Shown here piece after piece: positions 24,790 to 33,790 of a stretch of DNA of 43,194 nucleotides. Position 1 is the first letter of the stretch; each line of letters opens with the position of its first letter. The translations under genes were made by a program, and so were the position numbers. Origin of the DNA: Collinsella sp. TF05-9AC (lineage in GTDB: Bacteria > Actinomycetota > Coriobacteriia > Coriobacteriales > Coriobacteriaceae); assembly GCF_003438495.1 (NCBI RefSeq), contig NZ_QSSH01000015.1, positions 5,364 through 48,557 on the forward strand, read 5' to 3'. A model generated the notes under the pieces. The model was given only the letters and a program-made list of their open reading frames with translations. It searched no databases and had not been told where the DNA came from.

Positions 24790-24862
24790 ATGCAGGCGAG
24801 TCGCCCCTCTTGTGTCTCTCGAAGTGAGATGGGTGCTAGGGGGGGGCGATTGTCTCGCGATA

Positions 24863-24912
24863 TTTCCCCAGATAAAACCTGCCAAAATAAACCTGTCCCT
24901 TTTTGGTAGGTC
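24863..24912 (+). repeat. Dispersed repeat A, copy 2
   Basis: Same orientation as copy 1 and 497 bp downstream. Left arm 24876-24887; right arm 24901-24912 differs at two positions (TTTTGGTAGGTC). Copies 1 and 2 bracket the TCTCTCTAAA cluster and the gene remnant as direct repeats. Confidence 0.8.
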
Positions 24913-24950
24913 AGTTAACGCAGTCCAGGTTGAGCATATGCGAGCGAGCA

Positions 24951-25044
24951 GGCTCCGGGTGCGGTAAGGTGACGTGAAACAAGCGGGCGCTGACCTTTTG
25001 GTCGCGCCCGTGAAGTTGAACGTCAGATTGCCGTGCCCGGAGCC
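24951..25044. other. 94-nt rod-like hairpin, possible structured RNA
   Basis: A 16-bp outer stem (24951-24966 with 25029-25044) includes three G-T pairs when read as plus-strand RNA. A 6-bp middle stem, TGACGT (24970-24975) with 25020-25025, follows. The inner stem pairs CGGGCGC (24984-24990) and GACC (24992-24995) with 25000-25010 around a TTTT loop. It lacks the conserved GGAA-loop domain of SRP RNA. Strand and function are unknown; it lies 3' of larE. Confidence 0.5.
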
Positions 25045-25060
25045 CACGCAGCGCCGAGCA

Positions 25061-25087
25061 GTTACGCCGTTTGTAAAACGGCGTAAC
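25061..25087. terminator. 12-bp hairpin at the end of larE
   Basis: GTTACGCCGTTT (25061-25072) pairs perfectly with 25076-25087 around a 3-nt loop, directly after the larE stop codon. No T tract follows on either strand, so it may stabilise the mRNA 3' end or assist termination rather than act alone. Confidence 0.45.
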
Positions 25088-25966
25088 CTAAAGGTTCATG
25101 GCACCGTGAATGTAGGGGGTGACCTCGGGGGAGATATGGTCGCAGCCCAGTTCGCGCAGCGCGGACTCGATAACGGCGGGCAGCGGGGTTTTGCCCTCGG
25201 CATCGACGGCGTTGCCACCGAGGGCAGCAATCTTGGCGACATCTGCGGGTGCGGCCTCGATATGCATGCAGCCGCCGATCAAGCGCGCGCGTACCTGTGC
25301 CAGATCAAGATCGTGTAGGTAATCCTCGCAGGCGCGGATTAAATCGACCTTCTCGCGCGTAAGCTCCTCGCCCGTGGGGACGCGGGTGGCAAGACATGCT
25401 CCCGCCGGCAGGTTCCAAACGGGATAGCCCCATGCGCGCAGCAGCTCGCGCTCTTCGTCCTTGGTAAAGCCGACCTCCATAAGGGGTGAGCGTACGCCGA
25501 GCTCTTCTGCCGCACGCATGCCGGGGCGGTAGTCACCGCGATCGCTTGCATTGCTGCCATCGATGACGGTGGGAAAGCCGAGCGACTTGGCGTGGTTGAC
25601 GATGGCGGTAAAGCCGGCGTGCTTGCAGTGGTAGCAGCGATTAGCATCGTTGCAGGCTACTTGGGGGAGCTGCAGCTGATCCACCGAAAGATTGAGCACG
25701 GGGAGCTTAAAATGCGGCCCCTCATTGGCCTGTCCATCAACGGACTGCTCAAACGAAGTCTGTTCGGGCGTGCCGATGAGCGGCGTGGTGAGATGGATGA
25801 GGAGGGTATTGGTAGGCATGATGCGGGCGCACACGGCGGCCAAAAAGCTGCTGTCAACGCCGCCGGAAAACCCGATGGCCACGCGCCCGTATGCCAAAAG
25901 CAGCTGTTCGAGCGCCGATAGCTTGTCTTGAAGCTCCTCTGCGGGTGCCGTGGTGTCTAAAATCAT
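25088..25966 (-). CDS. larE: ATP-dependent sacrificial sulfur transferase LarE
   Basis: 292 residues. In nickel-pincer cofactor synthesis LarE puts sulfur into the pyridinium dithiocarboxylate precursor used by lactate racemase and other LarA-type enzymes. The PP-loop SGGVDS is at 34-39, and the SDRGDYRPG and FTKDEERELLR segments match the family. Cys111, Cys114 (RCYHC) and Cys191 (GACLATR) fit the three-cysteine version that holds an iron-sulfur cluster, rather than the single-cysteine sacrificial type. AAGGAACG precedes the start. No larA, larB or larC lies in the window, so the rest of the pathway must be elsewhere, or this enzyme serves another thiolation. Confidence 0.88.
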   Translation of the reverse strand: MILDTTAPAEELQDKLSALEQLLLAYGRVAIGFSGGVDSSFLAAVCARIMPTNTLLIHLTTPLIGTPEQTSFEQSVDGQANEGPHFKLPVLNLSVDQLQLPQVACNDANRCYHCKHAGFTAIVNHAKSLGFPTVIDGSNASDRGDYRPGMRAAEELGVRSPLMEVGFTKDEERELLRAWGYPVWNLPAGACLATRVPTGEELTREKVDLIRACEDYLHDLDLAQVRARLIGGCMHIEAAPADVAKIAALGGNAVDAEGKTPLPAVIESALRELGCDHISPEVTPYIHGAMNL

Positions 25967-26062
25967 GAAACGTTCCTTATCGTTGAGTACTCGATCGAAA
26001 ACTATAATCCTAATGCGTTACTTGCCATAAGACTTCTATCTGTGTAACGAAAGTGCAATATG

Positions 26063-26079
26063 GTATATACGTTATATAC
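26063..26079. promoter_or_regulatory. Palindrome between larE and the HAD gene
   Basis: GTATATA and TATATAC flank CGT, a perfect 7-bp dyad. It lies 61 bp before the HAD gene and 97 bp before larE on the other strand. It may be an operator, a -10 region, or both. Confidence 0.4.
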
Positions 26080-26139
26080 AAGTTGCCAAATGCGGTAGAG
26101 TTGCGGCAATGCGACAGCGAGAGTCGATGGGGGACCGAT

Positions 26140-26790
26140 ATGATCAAGGCTGTTATTTTTGACATGGATGGAACGCTGGTCGATACCGAGCGTTTGGGGA
26201 TTAAGGCCTGGAAGGCAGGCGCCGCTGAGCTGGGGCTCGCGATTGATGAAGCGCTGATCCATCAGTTTATCGGCCGCACGCTGCCCGATGTTATGGACAT
26301 CCTTGATGAGCATTACGGCAGCCATGAAACCACCGAGGCGATCTATCGTCGCCACAAGGAGATTCGCGACGAGATGGTCAAGACCGAACTGGAACTTAAG
26401 GCCGGTGCCGCCGAGTGCCTAGACGAGCTGCTGGCTGCGGGCTATCACGTGGGTCTAGCGACGTCGTCGCGCCTCGTTACGGCCGAGCGCAACCTTAAGA
26501 TGGTCGGTCTTTTTGACAAGTTTGAAACGGTAACGTGTGGCGAGGACGTCGTGCACGGCAAGCCCGACCCCGAGATGTATCTGCTCGCCTGCGAGCGCGC
26601 GGGCTTTGCTCCCGAGGAATGTGCCGTGGTCGAGGATTCGCGCAACGGCTGCGTCTCGGGCATTACGGCCGGATGCCACGTCTTTGCCGTTCCTGATATC
26701 GTGCCGCTGCCGCAGGACGTGGTGGATGGCTGCGAGGCCGTGCTCGATACGTTGTTCGACCTTTCGGCGGCAGTTAAAGCCGCGCGCTAG
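26140..26790 (+). CDS. HAD-superfamily phosphatase, beta-phosphoglucomutase-like
   Basis: 216 residues. Motif I is FDMDGTLVDTE with nucleophile Asp8 and general acid Asp10. A helical cap domain follows (about 15-85). Motif II is the serine or threonine in GLATSS, motif III the lysine in HGKPDPEMYL, and motif IV VVEDSRNG. The order and the cap position place it in subfamily I with sugar-phosphate phosphatases and beta-phosphoglucomutases. The substrate is unknown. The ATG at 26140 has GGGGGA upstream; the in-frame ATG at 26053 lies upstream of the palindrome and lacks a ribosome-binding site. Confidence 0.9.
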   Translation: MIKAVIFDMDGTLVDTERLGIKAWKAGAAELGLAIDEALIHQFIGRTLPDVMDILDEHYGSHETTEAIYRRHKEIRDEMVKTELELKAGAAECLDELLAAGYHVGLATSSRLVTAERNLKMVGLFDKFETVTCGEDVVHGKPDPEMYLLACERAGFAPEECAVVEDSRNGCVSGITAGCHVFAVPDIVPLPQDVVDGCEAVLDTLFDLSAAVKAAR

Positions 26791-26828
26791 ACAATTACGG
26801 CGTTGAAACGAGCAATTGCCCACGTTTG

Positions 26829-26878
26829 CGCCTAAGCAAAAGGGGCCCGGCAATGGTCGGGCCCCTTTTGCTTAGGCG
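26829..26878. terminator. Bidirectional terminator between the HAD and LacI genes
   Basis: A perfect 21-bp stem (26829-26849 with 26858-26878) with an 8-nt loop contains an AAAA run in one arm and TTTT in the other. It sits between convergent genes. Confidence 0.75.
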
Positions 26879-26903
26879 GCGACATAGCATACTTGCGGGC
26901 GTG

Positions 26904-28016
26904 CTACAGATACGCACCGAGGTTGATGGCCGTGGCGTCGGTCTGGGTGCTTGCCTGGGTGCTGGCGCGCTCCAGTAGGAACGGACGTACCAGTTCTTGG
27001 CGGTTGATATCCTCGGCGGCGGTGACTGCGGTGACGGTGCGCGCGGCAGAGCCGATGTGGACGTGCTTGGTCTTTGCCGGGGCCTTGTTCTCGATTTGCT
27101 CCATGAGCAATTGAACGCCCTTGCGGCCAATCTCGTAGCCCGGGGGCGCTACCGTAGTGAGCGGGACCGATCCACTCCAAGCGAGCGGGTTGCCATCGCA
27201 GCCTGCTACGCGTACTTGCCCGGGGACAGAGATGCCCTTGTCGACCAGCGCCGAGATAACGCCCGAGGCCAACACGTCGGTCAGGCCGACGACAAAATCG
27301 GGGCGTTCGTTCGCGGGGCGCTCGGCGATTTGGGCACCGATGCCGTAGCCGTCGGCAGCGGTATTCCATTCGCCAGCGTCGATGACTTCGATCTTGATAT
27401 CGGGGTGCAGGGCGAGGGCCTTGTGAATGCCAAGCACGCGTAGGGTGAGCTGCATAAATGCTGCTCGGCCGACGACGACAATATGGTGTGCGCCGCGGGC
27501 GATGGCGAGCTCGGCAATGATGCGACCTTGGGCCTCGTTGTCGGCCGCTACGTAGTAGCCGGGCTCGGAACAGTGGATGTCCAGATGGACGATCGGCACG
27601 GGCATTTTAGTCATGGCCGGATGCCAGTCGGGGGACGCCATGGGCTGAACCATGACGCCGGACATCTGCGTGCCCATAAAGTAGCGCAGGTAATGGTCCT
27701 CGAGAATATCGTCGTTATCGGCGTTGGCGATGAGCAAGTCGTAGCCGTGCTTGCGGGCCTCGTTGTGGGCGCCGCTGGCGATTTGGAGCGAAAAGCCGTG
27801 ATCGAGACGGGGGAGCACCAGGCCAAAGGACTTGGTGGCGCCGCCCGCGAGCTGACGGGCGCTTTGGTTGGGCAGGTAGCCAAGGCGATTGATGGTCTCG
27901 TTGATGAGCTTGAGGGTCTCGGGGCGCAGCTTTTCGGGGTGGTTGAGCGCGTTGGAAACCGTGCCCAGCGAAACTCCGGCCTCGCGCGCGACGTCGCTGA
28001 TTTTTACCTTTGCCAT
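26904..28016 (-). CDS. LacI-family transcriptional regulator
   Basis: 370 residues. The helix-turn-helix VKISDVAREAGVSLGTVSNA and hinge YLPNQSARQLA are followed by a sugar-sensor domain. A C-terminal tail rich in Thr, Gln, Ala and Ser (about 345-370) is unusual. The ATG at 28016 has AAAGGGG upstream and gives the usual MAKVKISDV start; the longer reading from 28139 passes through a dispersed repeat and is rejected. No sugar-catabolic operon is adjacent; neighbours are a HAD phosphatase (convergent) and glmS (divergent), so targets may include glmS or distant genes. Confidence 0.92.
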   Translation of the reverse strand: MAKVKISDVAREAGVSLGTVSNALNHPEKLRPETLKLINETINRLGYLPNQSARQLAGGATKSFGLVLPRLDHGFSLQIASGAHNEARKHGYDLLIANADNDDILEDHYLRYFMGTQMSGVMVQPMASPDWHPAMTKMPVPIVHLDIHCSEPGYYVAADNEAQGRIIAELAIARGAHHIVVVGRAAFMQLTLRVLGIHKALALHPDIKIEVIDAGEWNTAADGYGIGAQIAERPANERPDFVVGLTDVLASGVISALVDKGISVPGQVRVAGCDGNPLAWSGSVPLTTVAPPGYEIGRKGVQLLMEQIENKAPAKTKHVHIGSAARTVTAVTAAEDINRQELVRPFLLERASTQASTQTDATAINLGAYL

Positions 28017-28065
28017 AGCGGCCCCTTTGATGCGTTTCAAGTACAAGCCAGATTGTAGCATCCCA

Positions 28066-28113
28066 AACCAACCAAAAAGGGATAGGTTTATTTTGGCAGG
28101 TTTTATCTGGGGA
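28066..28113 (-). repeat. Dispersed repeat A, copy 3 (reverse orientation, degraded)
   Basis: On the minus strand it reads CCCCAGATAAAACCTGCC and AAACCTATCCC, then a diverged right arm. Plus-strand arms are AACCAACCAAAA (28066-28077) and TTTTGGCAGGTT (28091-28102). It sits in the 313-bp gap between the LacI gene and glmS, about 50 bp upstream of the LacI start. Confidence 0.7.
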
Positions 28114-28195
28114 AACGCTGTTGCCAACGCGACCACCACGAAGGGGGACAGGCGCTTTTGTGGTGGTCTGGACCGGCTGGACGTGTGTGCATCGG

Positions 28196-28219
28196 GTGGT
28201 ATCTAAGTTGAGATACCAC
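28196..28219. promoter_or_regulatory. Operator-like perfect dyad upstream of glmS
   Basis: GTGGTATCT and AGATACCAC flank AAGTTG. A further half-site-like TGGTATATCA follows at 28224-28233. A TACAAT hexamer at 28250-28255 may be the glmS -10, 75 bp before the start codon. TGGTAT half-sites recall GntR-family operators such as those of NagR/DasR, but the spacing differs from the published consensus. Confidence 0.5.
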
Positions 28220-28329
28220 TTCTGGTATATCAGCTTGCGTTTGCGTGAGTACAATACTCGAACGTTATGCGTCTCAGCGCCCCCTGTGCGTGGACGTTTT
28301 GCAGTCAAGCGGACGAAGGGATTTATCCT

Positions 28330-30177
<1,848 letters not shown>

Positions 30178-30205
30178 CTAATATTCCGCCGTCCTAACGA
30201 CCAAA

Positions 30206-30240
30206 GCCCGGCTCCGCATCAAGACGGAGCCGGGCCTTGT
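30206..30240 (+). terminator. Terminator of glmS
   Basis: An 11-bp stem (30206-30216 with 30225-30235, GCCCGGCTCCG and complement) with an 8-nt loop is followed by a weak T-rich stretch and, within 15 bp, by copy 4 of repeat A. Confidence 0.65.
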
Positions 30241-30247
30241 TGCATTT

Positions 30248-30295
30248 GCCCAGATAAAACCTGCCAAAATAAACCTGTCCCTTTTTGGCAGGTTA
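30248..30295 (+). repeat. Dispersed repeat A, copy 4
   Basis: Left arm 30258-30269 and right arm 30283-30294 form the same 12-bp hairpin as copy 1, with the CCTGTCCC centre. The right end supplies the stop codon of the minus-strand GntR gene (30293-30295). Confidence 0.8.
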
Positions 30296-30994
30296 GCGGA
30301 GCTTGCTGGTCTCGAAGTACTCGGGGAACTGGTCCAGAACTTCGGTTTGGTTGCGGAACATCATGTGCAGGTGCTTGCTGACCAAAAAGCTCGCCTCGAT
30401 GGGGTCGCGACCGGCGATAGCGCGGCGAATCTGCTTGTGCTCGTTCACGATGTCCTGATTGTCGAGAACCTGCGTGGCAGCGCGCAGCCAGCGGAAGCGC
30501 TCCAGGTCGGCATTGGTCTCCTCGAGCCACGACCACACGGTGCTGCGGCATGCGATGCTAAAAATCATGTGATGCATGAGGTTGTCGCTCAAAAAGAAGC
30601 CGATGCGATCCTCTTCGGCCATGGCCTTTTCCTGCAGCGCGATGGCGCGGTCGAGCTGCTCGATGCCGGCCGACGTGGCGCGCGCACAGCACTCCACGAT
30701 CACCTGCTTTTCCAGATGTTCGCGGATGTAACAGGCGCTTTCGGCAAGGGTGAGGTTGATGGGCGAAACATAGGTACCGCTTTGGGGCACGGTGCGCACC
30801 AAGCCTTCCTGCGCCAAGCGAACCAAAGCCTCGCGCACGGGCGTGCGCCCCATATCTAGGTCGTCGCAAAGCTGTTTGACGCCGAGCTTTTCGCCCGGCT
30901 TATAGTCCAGATAGACGATTTTGCGTCGAATGGTGTGGTAGGACTGGTCCTGTAGGCTTGTTTCTTGCTCGCCGACGTGCATCGATTCTTCCAT
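30293..30994 (-). CDS. GntR-family transcriptional regulator, FCD (FadR) type
   Basis: 233 residues. The winged helix-turn-helix (about 17-80) has the GntR signature LCDDLDMGRTPVREALVRLAQEG, split here around residues 42-64, and the wing VPQSGTYVSP. The C-terminal FCD-like all-helical domain (about 90-225) has HHMIFSIA and a metal-site histidine pattern typical of the family. The ATG at 30994 is preferred because GCGAGG lies five bases upstream; an ATG at 31024 lacks a ribosome-binding site. It is divergent from the YeiH-family gene and probably regulates it. Its stop codon lies inside a dispersed repeat, so the C-terminal residues may have been altered by insertion. Confidence 0.88.
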   Translation of the reverse strand: MEESMHVGEQETSLQDQSYHTIRRKIVYLDYKPGEKLGVKQLCDDLDMGRTPVREALVRLAQEGLVRTVPQSGTYVSPINLTLAESACYIREHLEKQVIVECCARATSAGIEQLDRAIALQEKAMAEEDRIGFFLSDNLMHHMIFSIACRSTVWSWLEETNADLERFRWLRAATQVLDNQDIVNEHKQIRRAIAGRDPIEASFLVSKHLHMMFRNQTEVLDQFPEYFETSKLR

Positions 30995-31187
30995 AGTGCC
31001 TCGCAACCACTCTTTCACACTCATATGTCAGTTGTTTATTATGCCGCGAATCAGCTCTCCGCGGTGGGCAATTCGGCTGTCGCCCGAGAACTATTGCGGC
31101 ATCTTAGTCTGTATTTGCGCAAGGCTATGCCCAATGTTGCCGTATAAAAAGCCGTCGCAAACGTGAAATAGAAAGAAGGAATCCTAT
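30995..31187. promoter_or_regulatory. Divergent GntR/YeiH control region
   Basis: ATGCCGC (31041-31047) and GCGGCAT (31096-31102) form a dyad 55 bp apart, and a GGGC/GCCC pair lies between them. TATAAA at 31143-31148 may be the -10 of the YeiH-family gene. No TGGT-N-ACCA FadR-type site is visible. Confidence 0.3.
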
Positions 31188-32222
31188 ATGCAACTGGCGA
31201 ATACCGTACGCGAGCGCTGGAAGGGCGTCTTGTTCTGCCTGATCATCGCTATCCCCGCAACGCTGCTCGGCAAACAGATTGAGGTGGTCGGTGGGCCAGT
31301 ATTTGCCATCCTCTTTGGTATGGTTCTGGCGCTCGTCTTTCCCAAGAATCGCCGCGAACAGCTCGCCGCCGGCGTTACCTATACGTCTAAAAAAGTCTTG
31401 CAGTACGCGGTTATCCTGCTTGGCTTTGGCATGAACCTCTCCCAGATTCTGTCCAAGGGCGCCCAGTCGCTGCCGATTATCGTGGCGACGATCTCGATCT
31501 CGCTTGTCATCGCCTTTGTGCTCTGCCGCGTCATGAACGTGCCGGGCAAGATCGCGACGCTTGTGGGTGTGGGTTCGTCGATTTGCGGCGGTTCGGCCAT
31601 CGCCGCGACCGCGCCCGTCATCGATGCCGACGATCGTGAGATTGCCCAGGCTATTTCGGTCATCTTCCTGTTTAACGTTATCGCGGCGCTCGTGTTTCCG
31701 ACGCTCGGAGGCATGCTCGGACTGACCAACGAGGGCTTTGGCCTGTTTGCCGGCACCGCCATCAACGACACCTCGTCCGTAACGGCTGCGGCGAGCGCTT
31801 GGGACAGCATGCATCCCGGCGCCAACGTGCTCGAGAGCGCCACGGTGGTCAAGCTCACCAGGACGTTGGCCATTATCCCCATCACGTTGGTCCTTGCGTG
31901 CTGGCAGATGCATCTGGCGCGCAAGGCCGGGGGCGACGCCAAAAGCACGTTCTCGCTTAAACGCGCGTTTCCCATGTTTGTGCTGTTCTTTGTGCTGGCG
32001 AGCGTAATCACCACGGTGCTTCAGCTTCCCGTGTTCATCACGGCGCCCATCAAGGAGCTGTCGAAGTTTTTTATCGTGATGGCCATGGTGGCTATTGGCT
32101 TTAATACCGATATCGTCGAGCTGGTCAAAAAGGGCGGCAAGCCCATCGCGTTGGGCTTTTGCTGCTGGATTGGCATTGCGTGCATAAGTTTGGGGATGCA
32201 GCACGTGCTGGGAATCTGGTAA
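31188..32222 (+). CDS. YeiH/UPF0324-family putative sulfate exporter
   Basis: 344 residues, very hydrophobic, with about ten membrane segments. The family-specific GVGSSICGGSAIAATAPVI stretch and the later FAGTAINDTSSVTAAAS motif are present, as is ILLGFGMNLSQ. Members are annotated as putative sulfate exporters, but the substrate is not well established. GAAAGAAGGA precedes the ATG. The divergent GntR gene is the likely regulator. No sulfur or taurine metabolism gene lies alongside; cysE is 8 kb away. Confidence 0.88.
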   Translation: MQLANTVRERWKGVLFCLIIAIPATLLGKQIEVVGGPVFAILFGMVLALVFPKNRREQLAAGVTYTSKKVLQYAVILLGFGMNLSQILSKGAQSLPIIVATISISLVIAFVLCRVMNVPGKIATLVGVGSSICGGSAIAATAPVIDADDREIAQAISVIFLFNVIAALVFPTLGGMLGLTNEGFGLFAGTAINDTSSVTAAASAWDSMHPGANVLESATVVKLTRTLAIIPITLVLACWQMHLARKAGGDAKSTFSLKRAFPMFVLFFVLASVITTVLQLPVFITAPIKELSKFFIVMAMVAIGFNTDIVELVKKGGKPIALGFCCWIGIACISLGMQHVLGIW

Positions 32223-32274
32223 AGAGGCAACTGATTTGCGTGCTGCGTGCTGGTGCGCGCATTCTCACGGTGGA

Positions 32275-32339
32275 GCGATAGGAGCTCTTGCGGGTATGGC
32301 TTGTCCGCAGGTTTATAAGTCCCGAAGAGCTCTTATCGC
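32275..32339. other. 19-bp imperfect stem in the leader of the Fis-type regulator gene
   Basis: Sequences 32275-32294 and 32321-32339 pair with one G-T and one bulge around a 26-nt loop. Each arm also contains a short palindrome of its own (AGGAGCTCTT at 32280, AAGAGCTCTT at 32325), 45 bp apart. No T tract follows. A second smaller hairpin lies at about 32364-32407. Either an RNA structure or paired protein-binding sites. Confidence 0.45.
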
Positions 32340-32488
32340 CCCGCCAGGATGGCGATGCGGGGCAACACCTATACTCGCAGGACGGCGCTTTCTGTCCTAT
32401 AGTGTTTGGTGAGCAATATCGTTCAATTTTGAAACACTCGGTCGTGGGACCGTCGGCGGTTGCATGTCGCTGCGGACAGGGGCAAATC

Positions 32489-33706
32489 ATGGATAGCGAT
32501 GCCAAGCTGAACATCTTGACCGAGGCCCTGGCTGCTGCCGGGGCCTCGGCATTGGCAATTGATGCGCGTGGGGACGTCGCGATCTCGACCATGAATGACG
32601 CGGCGCTTGAGCGGGATGTGGTGACTTTTGTCGCTGAGCGCCTCGACCGTATAGGAGACGGCGGGCGTCTGGTTATGGGGCGTGCGGGTACGCGCCTGAG
32701 CCTGACCGTTCGCCCCACCGACAAAGAGGGCGGGTGCCTTTGGGTCGTCGTGGTCCGCGAGGTGCGCGGCGCCGCCGCGCATGCGGGCATCGAGTGGCTT
32801 AACGCCGACGAAGTTGAGGCCCGCTACGAATCGAGCGCGTACGGCATCGTTGAGGGGGCGGCCTCGGTGGCTGCGCCGGTTGCCGAGAGCTACGCGCGCG
32901 GTGTGCCCCTTATGCTCGAGGGCCAGCTGGGAGCGGGTCAGGTCGAGATCGCCAAGCGCCTCTATCTGGACGGTCCTTTTGCCGATCAACCCTTTGTTTC
33001 CGTTGCGCTCGATGAGCTTACCGATCGCGGTTGGCGCCACGTGCTCAAAAGCGTCGAATCGCCGTTGTTCCAAACGGGGCTGACACTTTGCATTGCGGGC
33101 TGGAATGCGGTTGGGCCCCAGCGCCTTCGCGAGCTCGTTTCCACGATGGCCGACACCGCGTTGGCGACGCGCTGCCATGTGGTGTTGACGGCGAATGACA
33201 TGCCGGGTGGCAGCGAAAGTGATCAAGCCGCCTTTGTGACCGAGCGCTTCGCCTGCGCGGTGAGCGTGGCGCCGGCAATCGTCGAGCAGGGAGCCGCGTC
33301 GACGAAGGTTGCGTGCTATTTGGAATATCTCGCTGATGCATTTGGGACGGCAGCGCCCACGCTGTCTGCCGCGGCGACGAAGGCGCTCGATGCTTACCGC
33401 TGGCCGCGCAATTATCTGCAGCTCCGCGAGGTCTCGGAACGACTGTATATATTGGTGGGGACGGGCACGGTGGACCGCGCTGTGGCGGAGGAAGTGCTCG
33501 CCCAAGAGGACGTGATTAAGACCGCAACCTTTGGCGCCCCGACACTCGAAAGCGACCTGTATATCCTGCGATCGCTGGCCGATACCGAGCGAGATATCGC
33601 GCATCTGGTTGTAGACCATCTCCACGGCAACCGAACCCGTGCGGCGGAGGTGCTGGGTATAAGCCGAACAACGCTGTGGCGCTTGCTGAAGGACGATGAC
33701 CGTTGA
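32489..33706 (+). CDS. Degenerate NtrC-like AAA regulator with Fis-type helix-turn-helix
   Basis: 405 residues. The C-terminus (about 368-403; VVDHLHGNRTRAAEVLGISR then TTLWRLLK) is a Fis-type DNA-binding domain. The centre (about 138-312) follows a sigma-54 activator AAA domain: LMLEGQLGAGQVEIAKRLY in place of Walker A, PFVSVALDEL, and YRWPRNYLQL in place of the WPGNVREL motif. The Walker A lysine is lost (Gln), and the GAFTGA loop that contacts sigma-54 is absent. The N-terminal 110 residues may be a sensor. It probably acts as a conventional regulator with sigma-70-type polymerase. The ATG at 32489 has AGGGGC upstream; an upstream in-frame start lies within structured leader. Confidence 0.75.
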   Translation: MDSDAKLNILTEALAAAGASALAIDARGDVAISTMNDAALERDVVTFVAERLDRIGDGGRLVMGRAGTRLSLTVRPTDKEGGCLWVVVVREVRGAAAHAGIEWLNADEVEARYESSAYGIVEGAASVAAPVAESYARGVPLMLEGQLGAGQVEIAKRLYLDGPFADQPFVSVALDELTDRGWRHVLKSVESPLFQTGLTLCIAGWNAVGPQRLRELVSTMADTALATRCHVVLTANDMPGGSESDQAAFVTERFACAVSVAPAIVEQGAASTKVACYLEYLADAFGTAAPTLSAAATKALDAYRWPRNYLQLREVSERLYILVGTGTVDRAVAEEVLAQEDVIKTATFGAPTLESDLYILRSLADTERDIAHLVVDHLHGNRTRAAEVLGISRTTLWRLLKDDDR

Positions 33707-33790
33707 GCGAGGCGCCCGTGACCGCGCGCGACGCCTGTGCTACAGTCCAAAGCGTTATTGTTTCGATTTGGTTACGGCGTGCGAGGGCAT

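Noticed and set aside
24951..25044. Bacterial SRP RNA (ffs)
   Set aside because: The long hairpin shape fits, but the conserved GGAA loop and internal-loop sequence are missing on both strands.
24646..25047. 133-codon minus-strand frame in the gene-free region
   Set aside because: It reads through a dispersed repeat and the long hairpin, shows no family signature, and has no convincing ribosome-binding site.
28066..28139. N-terminal extension of the second LacI regulator
   Set aside because: The extension would be encoded by a dispersed repeat. The ATG at 28016 has a strong ribosome-binding site and gives the normal LacI N-terminus.
28256..28329. glmS ribozyme
   Set aside because: An AGCGCC string occurs, but the leader is too short and the remaining conserved core is absent.
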